Part shown: positions 41,627-55,194 of the stretch, piece by piece
Position numbering within the stretch: the first letter of the stretch is position 1
Layout of the letters: each line of letters opens with the position of its first letter
From: Streptomyces sparsogenes
GTDB taxonomy: Bacteria > Actinomycetota > Actinomycetes > Streptomycetales > Streptomycetaceae
NCBI RefSeq assembly: GCF_001704635.1
Contig: NZ_MAXF01000032.1
Span: 1 to 55,194 of the forward strand
Length of the DNA stretch: 55,194 nucleotides
Reading direction: 5' to 3'
Notes under the pieces: model-generated
What the model was told of the DNA's origin: nothing
The model's input: the letters and a program-made list of their open reading frames with translations, nothing else
Database searches by the model: none
Position numbers and translations under genes: made by a program

Positions 41627-42646
41627 TCAGTCCGGTACCGCAGACCCGTCCACGCTGCCTTGCAGCCAGCCGCGCTCGCCGGCGATCACACCGGCCTGGA
41701 ACCGGCTGCGGGCGCCGAGCTGGGTCATCAGTTCCGCGGTGATCCGGCGGGCGGTCCGCACCGAGATGCCCATCTTGCGGGCCACCACCTCGTCGGTGTG
41801 GCCCTGGGCCAGCAGGCTCAGCACGGCGCGGGCCTGGCTGGTGAGGCCGGTGTCCTCGTCGCGCCGCCGGGTGGCGCCGAAGGGCGGGGCGTCTTCCCAG
41901 ATGTGCTCGAACAGCGCGCACAGGGCGGAGACCAGCCCCGAGCCACGCAGCAGCAGCGCCCCGACCGCGGTGTTGTCGGGGTTGCTGGGCACCACGGCGG
42001 CCCGCCGGTCGAAGACGACCATGCGCAGCGGCAGCGAGGGGGCCACCCGGACCCGGCAGCCGAGCTGGGTGAGCCAGTCCAGGTAGGACACCGTCTGGGG
42101 GTGGTTGATCACGCTCTCCAGATAGACGCAGCGCATGTGCACACCGCGCTCCAGGAGGGCCTGGTCGATCGGCTTGCTGGCCTGCCGGGACTCGGCCGAC
42201 TGCCCCCCGCCGGTGGTGAACTCCATGATCTCGGAGGTGCAGTCATGGGCCAGCTCCTCGAGCCGGACCCGGACCATGTCGATGCCGTTCAGCTCCTCGA
42301 CGTCCACGCGGCGCCGGTTCTGGACGGAGTCGACGTACTCGGCGACGATCTTGCTGATCGCGAGCCGGCCGGAGGTGATCTCCTGCTGCCGCTGGGTCAG
42401 TTCGACCTCCTGGCGGGCCAGCAGGGACACCAGGCTGATCTCCGGATTGACCAATAAGAGCCCGCCGGGCCGCTGGTCCGACTGGCGCACCAGGGAGAGC
42501 CTGGCCAGTTCGTCCAGGGCGCCCCTGACCTGCTCCTCACTCCAGCCGAGCTGCGCGGCCAGCCCCGATACGCCGAGTTCGGGCTTGCCCAGCATGGCTC
42601 GGTAGACGCTCTCGGCCGCGGAACTGACACCGAGGATCTCCAGCAC
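41627..42646 (-). CDS. LuxR-type helix-turn-helix regulator with TrmB-like N-terminus; contains a TTA codon
   Basis: This 339-residue regulator has an N-terminal TrmB-like winged helix (VSGLAAQLGWSEEQVRGALDELARLSLV), a middle domain with EIMEFTTGGG and CVYLESVINHP resembling phospholipase-D-like sensor folds, and a C-terminal LuxR helix-turn-helix (LTSQARAVLSLLAQGHTDEVVARKMGISVRTARRITAELM). Codon 64 (plus-strand 42455-42457) is TTA, followed by TTG. In Streptomyces TTA makes translation depend on the bldA tRNA, so this gene probably ties the cluster to development. The GTG at 42646 with GAGGGGG upstream is taken as the start; a longer frame reaches 42853. It is the only regulator inside the NRPS cluster as seen here. 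Confidence 0.9.
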   Translation of the reverse strand: MLEILGVSSAAESVYRAMLGKPELGVSGLAAQLGWSEEQVRGALDELARLSLVRQSDQRPGGLLLVNPEISLVSLLARQEVELTQRQQEITSGRLAISKIVAEYVDSVQNRRRVDVEELNGIDMVRVRLEELAHDCTSEIMEFTTGGGQSAESRQASKPIDQALLERGVHMRCVYLESVINHPQTVSYLDWLTQLGCRVRVAPSLPLRMVVFDRRAAVVPSNPDNTAVGALLLRGSGLVSALCALFEHIWEDAPPFGATRRRDEDTGLTSQARAVLSLLAQGHTDEVVARKMGISVRTARRITAELMTQLGARSRFQAGVIAGERGWLQGSVDGSAVPD

Positions 42647-42812
42647 GTGTGTACCCCCTCGCCCCCCGCGCCCCCGCGCGTGATCGAAACCCACCCGTAC
42701 GTCCCGATCATCATTCTCTCGCATGTTACGGCACGAACGGGGCCCGTCCGGGCAGCAGTTGAGTAATTCACCAGTTCTTCGGCAGCCAGGCATCGAGCCG
42801 TGAGAGGTGGCC

Positions 42813-43082
42813 ATGTACATCGTCATGGGACGCATGGTGCGCGGCCGTACCATCGTGGACGCAGGGCAGCTACGAGCTTTGGTGTACGCCGCCGCCGAAC
42901 CGGAGGACGGCCTGGAGCACGTCTACGCCGAGACCGATCTCGAGGGTGCCGGCACCGTCCTCTTTCTGTGCGCCACTTCCGCGGAGCGGGCCGAGGCCAC
43001 CGCGGTCCGTATCGTGGACCGTCTGCTCGCTCAGGATGAACTCCGCGGCTGGGAGTGGGAAGGCCGTCGAGGCGAAGCCTAG
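42813..43082 (+). CDS. Small protein of unknown function
   Basis: This 89-residue protein starts MYIVMGRMVRGRTIVDAGQ, with GAGAGG shortly before the ATG. It has no membrane segment or signal peptide, and looks like a small alpha/beta fold with acidic helices (YAETDLEGAGTVLFLCATSAERAEATAVRIVDRLL). I do not recognise the family. It is not an MbtH protein: the NPxGxYSLWP-type signature is absent. It diverges from the LuxR-type gene and is the first plus-strand gene before the repeat peptide and NRPS genes, so it may be co-regulated with them. Confidence 0.7.
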   Translation: MYIVMGRMVRGRTIVDAGQLRALVYAAAEPEDGLEHVYAETDLEGAGTVLFLCATSAERAEATAVRIVDRLLAQDELRGWEWEGRRGEA

Positions 43083-43091
43083 GGAATTCCC
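43082..43091. promoter_or_regulatory. Perfect palindrome GGGAATTCCC
   Basis: This 10-base palindrome begins at the stop codon of the small gene and lies 174 bases before the repeat-peptide gene. It shares the GGAATTCC core with the site at 39753-39767. Confidence 0.4.
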
Positions 43092-43186
43092 AAATCCCCT
43101 CTGGCATTCTCCGGCCATCGCAGGACCCTGACAGCGTGAACACATGACACCGGGTCTACGGGCGGTACAGACTCTTATCACCGGAC

Positions 43187-43215
43187 GAGAATTCGAAACC
43201 CATTCTGGAATTCTC
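43187..43215. promoter_or_regulatory. Inverted repeat GAGAATTC-N13-GAATTCTC upstream of the repeat-peptide gene
   Basis: Perfect 8-base arms lie at 43187-43194 and 43208-43215, ending 49 bases before the ATG at 43265. The dyad could be an operator or the base of an mRNA hairpin. The GAATTC core is shared with the other candidate sites of this cluster. Confidence 0.5.
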
Positions 43216-43264
43216 GGTTCCGACGACTCGAGAGTAACCACTCCCCAGAGAAAAGGGAATACTC

Positions 43265-43537
43265 ATGGCTGCCGCCAATCACTCCCCGGCCCACTCCCCG
43301 GCCCACTCCCCGGCCCGCATGAACGCCTTCATCTCGCTCGCTTTCGGAGCCGTCATTCTCGCGACCGCCTCGGGCGCGCAGGGCGTCGGCTGGGACAGAG
43401 CGGCGGCCTCCGTTCCGGAGGTCGGCTGGGACAACGTCGTCGCCTCTCCCGGGGTCGGGTGGGACCGGGGCGCGGGCCAGGACCCCGACGTCGGCTGGGA
43501 CATCGCGGCCGGCAAGCAGGACGTGGGCTGGGACTAG
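43265..43537 (+). CDS. Secreted-looking peptide with five VGWD repeats (unknown function)
   Basis: This 90-residue peptide begins with a His/Ser/Pro/Ala tract (HSPA x3), then a basic-hydrophobic segment (residues 18-38, RMNAFISLAFGAVILATASG) that looks like a signal peptide cut near ASGA. The rest is VGWD at 41-44, 53-56, 64-67, 76-79 and 87-90. The linkers are 8, 7, 8 and 7 residues, so the layout is a 23-residue unit duplicated plus a final VGWD at the exact C-terminus. AAAAGGGA precedes the ATG. The sbnA-like gene follows after 38 bases. I know no family with this pattern. Options are a multicore RiPP precursor, a processed signal peptide or a secreted binding peptide; no dedicated modifying enzyme is adjacent. 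Confidence 0.85.
   Translation: MAAANHSPAHSPAHSPARMNAFISLAFGAVILATASGAQGVGWDRAAASVPEVGWDNVVASPGVGWDRGAGQDPDVGWDIAAGKQDVGWD
43280..43315 (+). repeat. Three perfect 12-base repeats at the start of the VGWD peptide gene
   Basis: CACTCCCCGGCC occurs three times in tandem (43280, 43292, 43304) and encodes HSPA x3, just before the signal-like segment. The perfect identity suggests recent slippage and possible length variation. Confidence 0.9.
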
Positions 43538-43575
43538 CGGCGATACGGCGATACGGCGATCAGGGGGAAGGTCTC

Positions 43576-44574
43576 GTGCCCATCATCACGACGCCGCAGG
43601 AGTTCAACGAGGAGGACCTCTTCGTGGACCTGCGGGAGATGTTCGGTTATCCGCTCTACCTGAAGTGCGAGGGATTCAACTTCGCCGGATCGGTGAAGCT
43701 CAAGGCCGCCGCGTCCATGATCGAGGCAGCGGAACGCGGCGGGCTCCTGGGCCCCGAAACGATCCTGGTCGAGTCCTCTTCGGGAAACCTCGGTATGGCG
43801 CTCAGCGTGATCGCCGCGGCCAAGGGCTACCGGTTCATCTGCGTGGTGGACTCACGGACCAACCTGTCCACGCGGCAGGTCATCGAATCGCTGGGCAGTG
43901 AGGTGCACGTCATCACCGAACCGTCCGCCACCGGCGGGTTTCTGGGGGCGCGCCTCGATTTCGTACGGGGCCTTTGCAGCACGGACCCGCGTTACGTCTG
44001 GCTCAACCAGCACGCCAACCAGAACAACTGGAAGGCGCACTACCGCACCACCGCGCCCGCCATCGAAAAGCAGTTTCCCGACCTGGACGTGCTGTTCGTC
44101 GGAGCGGGCACCACGGGCACGCTGATGGGCTGCGCGCGCTACTTCAAGGAGCAGCCGAACTCCCCCGTCACGGTCGTCGGCATCGACAGCGTCGGCTCGG
44201 TCACCTTCGGCGCGCCGGCCGGCCCCCGGATGGTCCCCGGCCTGGGCGCCGGTGTCCGGCCCGCCCTGTTCGACCAGCGGTACATCGACGACATGGTGCT
44301 GGTCCCCGAGATCGACACCATCCGCACCTGTCACACCCTGGCCCGCGGCGGCTTTCTGTTCGGCGGCTCCACGGGCACCGTCGTCAACGGCGCCGTCACG
44401 TGGCTGGCCGAGCACCGACCCGGCCAGGACGTCACCGCCGTGGCCATCTCGCCCGATCTCGGCGACCGCTACCTGGACACCATCTACCGGCCCACCTGGG
44501 TCCAGGACGTCTACGGCCTGGACGCGCTTGAGCCGGCTCCCCGTCCGGGCGCCGTCACTTCAGGAGTGCACTGA
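43576..44574 (+). CDS. SbnA-like PLP enzyme for L-2,3-diaminopropionate biosynthesis
   Basis: This 332-residue protein is of the cysteine-synthase fold. SbnA condenses O-phospho-L-serine with L-glutamate to N-(1-amino-1-carboxy-2-ethyl)-glutamate, the substrate of SbnB. The PLP lysine is in [12 protein letters not shown] (about 32-43). The phosphate/substrate loop is [15 protein letters not shown], and [17 protein letters not shown] binds the cofactor phosphate. The GTG at 43576 has GGGGGAAGG upstream. The NRPS gene begins 2 bases after its stop, so it is made together with the NRPS. Pairing with the sbnB-like gene makes a diaminopropionate-containing peptide likely. Confidence 0.93.
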   Translation: MPIITTPQEFNEEDLFVDLREMFGYPLYLKCEGFNFAGSVKLKAAASMIEAAERGGLLGPETILVESSSGNLGMALSVIAAAKGYRFICVVDSRTNLSTRQVIESLGSEVHVITEPSATGGFLGARLDFVRGLCSTDPRYVWLNQHANQNNWKAHYRTTAPAIEKQFPDLDVLFVGAGTTGTLMGCARYFKEQPNSPVTVVGIDSVGSVTFGAPAGPRMVPGLGAGVRPALFDQRYIDDMVLVPEIDTIRTCHTLARGGFLFGGSTGTVVNGAVTWLAEHRPGQDVTAVAISPDLGDRYLDTIYRPTWVQDVYGLDALEPAPRPGAVTSGVH

Positions 44575-44576
44575 CG

Positions 44577-52576
<8,000 letters not shown>

Positions 52577-52580
<4 letters not shown>

Positions 52581-55194
52581 GCGGAAATCCTATGCAGCCA
52601 GCGGGCGGAACCGCGCTCCGGCCGGCGAGACCGACCGCCAGGCGGTCCAACTTCCAGGACGTCCTGCCGCTGACCCCGCTCCAGGAAGGGCTGCTCTTCC
52701 ACGCGGTGTACGAGCACCAGGCCGAGCTGGACGTGTACGCCGTCCAGCTGGTCCTGGACCTCGAGGGCCCGCTGGAGGCGGCCCGCCTCAAGGCCGCGGC
52801 CGGCGCCCTGCTGCGGCGCCACCCGAACCTGCGGGCGGCCTTCCGCTACCGCGGGAACGGCGACCCGGTGCAGCTGATCCCGCGCGCCGTCGAGGTTCCG
52901 TGGACCGAGACCGACCTCAGCGGCCTGGCGCCCGGGGAGCGGGCCGACGAGGCGCGGCGCCTGACCGACGAGGACCGGGTGCGCCGGTTCGACGTCCGCC
53001 GCCCGCCACTGCTGCGGTTCATCGTGATGGACCTGGGCGGAGGCGCCCACCGCGTGGTGCTGACCGCGCACCAGATGCTCTTCGACGGCTGGTCCATGCC
53101 GCTGATCGTGCGCGAGCTGTTCGTGCTGTACGGCGGGGACGCCGCCGGGAGCCTCACCCCCGCCACCCCGTACAAGTCGTATCTGGCGCACCTGGCCGGG
53201 CAGGACCGGGCCGCGGCCGAGGAGGCGTGGCGCGAGGCGCTGGCGGGGCTCGACGAGCCCACGCTGGTGGCCCCGGCGGCGACCGGGCGGGCGGCGGGCC
53301 TGCCCGCACACCACGCCGTGGAGCTGCCCGCGGCGTTCACCGCCGAGCTGACCGCCTGGGCGCGCGGCCGCGGCCTGACCCTGAACACCGTGGTGCAGGG
53401 CGCCTGGGCGGCCACCCTCTCCACCCTCACCGGGCTGCGCGACGTGGTGTTCGGCGGCACGGTCTCGGGCCGGCCGCCGGGGCTGCCCGGTGTGGAGACG
53501 ATGGTCGGTCTGTTCATCAACACCCTGCCGGTGCGGGTGGACCTGGACCCGGCGCGCTCCTTCGCCGAGATCCTCACCACGCTCCAGGAGCGGCAGACCG
53601 GTCTGCTGCCCCACCAGCACCTGAGCCTCACCCGCATCCAGCAGACCGCCGGCGCCGGGGAGCTGTTCGACACCGTCCTGGTCTTCGAGAACTACCCGCT
53701 CGACCCGGCGCGGATGGAGCAGCCCGCGCCCGGGCTGCGCGTCACCGATCTCGCGGCCAAGGACGCCACGCACTACCCGCTGAGCCTGATGGCGCTGCCC
53801 GGCGAGCGGCTGCGGCTGGACCTCGGCTACGCGCCCGACCTGTACCCCGCCGAGGAGGCGGCCGCGGTCATGGACCGTCTCACGGGGCTGCTGCGCACCC
53901 TGCTCGACCACCCCGACCGGCCCTTCGGGCAACTGGACGCGCTGCTGCCCGGCGAGCGCGAGCGGGTCCTGGACCTGCCCGCCGACCCGGCGCCCGAGGA
54001 CCCGTTCGCGGACGTGGTCGAGCGGGTGCGGGCGCTGGCCCACGAGCAGGCGGAGGCACCGGCCGTCACCGACGGCCGGGAGACCCTGAACTACGAGGAG
54101 CTGGTGGGCCGGAGCAGCGCCCTGACCCGGGAGCTGACCGGCCGCGGCATCGGCCCGGGCGCCCTGGTGGGCGTGCTCGCCGCGCCCGGGGCCCGCTTCG
54201 TGACGGCGGTGCTCGGCACGCTGGGCGCGGGCGCGGCGTGGGTGCCGCTGGACGTGACGGCGCCGATGGCCCGTACGGCCGCGCTGGTCGCCGACGCGGG
54301 GGTGGCGCTGCTGCTGACCGACGCCGAACACGCGGAACTCGCCTCGCAGGTGGGCGCGGGGCTCCCCGTGCTGACGGTGAACGGACACCGCGACGCGCCC
54401 GACGACCTCGCGCCCGTGGCCGGGGCGGGCGACGACCTGGCGTACGTCATCTTCACCTCCGGCTCCACCGGCCGCCCCAAGGGCGCGATGGTCCACCGCC
54501 GTGGCATGGTCAACCACCTGCTGGCGAAGGTGGCGGACCTGGACCTGACCGCGTGCGACACGGTGGTGCACAACGCGCCCGTCACCTTCGACATCTCGGT
54601 GTGGCAGATGCTGTCCCCGCTGGTCGTGGGCGGTCTGTTGCGGGTGGTGTCCAAGCGGACGGCGGCCGACCCGGCGGAGCTGTTCGGGATGGTCGGCCCG
54701 GAGCGGATCACCATCCTGGAGGTCGTGCCCTCGCTGCTGCGGGCGGCCCTCGACAGCTGGGACGCGGGCGCGCCGGTGCCGGACCTGACGCGGCTGCGCC
54801 GGCTGGTGGTCACCGGCGAGGCGCTGCCGGCCGAGCTGTGCCGCCGCTGGTTCGGCTGCTTCCCCGGCATTCCGCTGGTCAACGCGTACGGGCCCACCGA
54901 GTGCTCGGACGATGTCACCCACGCCGTGATCCGGGACGCCGGCGAGGTGCCCGGGGTGCGGGCGCCGATCGGGTCGGCGGTGCGCAACACCGGCCTGTAC
55001 GTGCTCGACGACGGGCTGCGGCCGGTGCCCGCCGGGGTGCCGGGCGAGCTGTACGTCGGCGGGACCGGGGTGGGCCGCGGCTATCTGCGCGACCCGCGGC
55101 GCACCTCCGCCGTGTTCGTCGCCGACCCGTACTCGCCGGTGCCCGGCGCCCGGATGTACCGCACCGGCGACCGGGTGGTGCGGCGGGGCGGGCC
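52577..55194 (+). CDS. Nonribosomal peptide synthetase, C-A visible, C-terminus cut by window edge
   Basis: 873 residues are visible. The ATG at 52577 overlaps the first NRPS stop as ATGA. A condensation domain (25-450; [29 protein letters not shown]) follows the upstream E domain, as a DCL type should. Its core motif reads [12 protein letters not shown]: the second, catalytic His of HHxxxDG is Gln. The A domain (from about 475; [11 protein letters not shown] near 630) gives the same pocket as A1 of NRPS 1, D-I-W-E-V-T-A-D-D, and closely resembles it throughout. The frame runs off the window after [10 protein letters not shown] (Dap-like)-(D-aromatic)-(Dap-like) segment is predicted from both proteins. 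Confidence 0.94.

Noticed and set aside
42813..43082. MbtH-like protein for the NRPS
   Set aside because: The size is roughly right, but the conserved Asn-Pro/Trp signature of MbtH proteins is absent.

Overview
The window is high-GC actinomycete DNA, almost certainly from a Streptomyces chromosome. Signs of this are strong third-position GC, frequent GTG/TTG starts, stop/start overlaps, a SARP regulator, a c-di-GMP enzyme, and a rare TTA codon confined (as far as I can see) to a pathway regulator. It holds 42 protein genes that I can support plus one tRNA. No transposase, integrase, CRISPR array or rRNA is visible.

Region 1 (1-15.4 kb) is the edge of a specialised-metabolite cluster. On the minus strand lie a type II PKS pair (chain length factor cut by the left edge, and ketosynthase alpha), a metal-dependent cyclase and a SARP activator. 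Diverging from the SARP gene is a minimal azoline RiPP (TOMM) cassette: a 60-residue precursor and a fused leader-binding/YcaO cyclodehydratase, joined by a TGATG overlap. A NarL-type sensor kinase, a convergent response regulator, an Sfp-type phosphopantetheinyl transferase, a degenerate acyl-AMP ligase, a DrrAB-like ABC exporter and a secreted M6 metalloprotease follow. A SARP-box-like repeat in front of the RiPP precursor suggests that the SARP activates it.

Region 2 (15.7-28.6 kb) is metabolic: a PAS-GGDEF-EAL protein, a luciferase-like monooxygenase, two maleate-isomerase/arylmalonate-decarboxylase family proteins, a 2-hydroxyacid dehydrogenase, an amidase, a DUF3830 protein, a four-gene polar amino-acid-type (Ehu-like) ABC importer and an IclR regulator. 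It reads as an uptake-and-catabolism module for an unidentified amide or dicarboxylate-like substrate.

Region 3 (28.6-36.1 kb) holds tRNA-Lys(CTT), an Rnl2-type RNA ligase with a promoter suggesting a leaderless transcript, a Uma2 nuclease-like protein, and a NitT/TauT-type ABC importer divergent from a CitA/CitB-type two-component system.

Region 4 (36.1 kb to the right edge) is a nonribosomal peptide cluster that runs out of the window. SbnB- and SbnA-like enzymes would make L-2,3-diaminopropionate. NRPS 1 is C-A-T-C-A-T-E, and NRPS 2 begins C-A and is cut. The first and third A domains read out the same acidic pocket and the second an aromatic-type pocket followed by epimerisation, so a (Dap-like)-(D-Phe-like)-(Dap-like) segment is my prediction. 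An MmpL exporter, a DrrAB-like ABC pair and a LuxR-type regulator with a TTA codon accompany them. The most unusual gene sits just before sbnA: a 90-residue secreted-looking peptide with five VGWD repeats at alternating 12/11-residue spacing, the last being the exact C terminus. EcoRI-type GAATTC palindromes cluster in the two main promoter regions of this cluster and are candidate operators.
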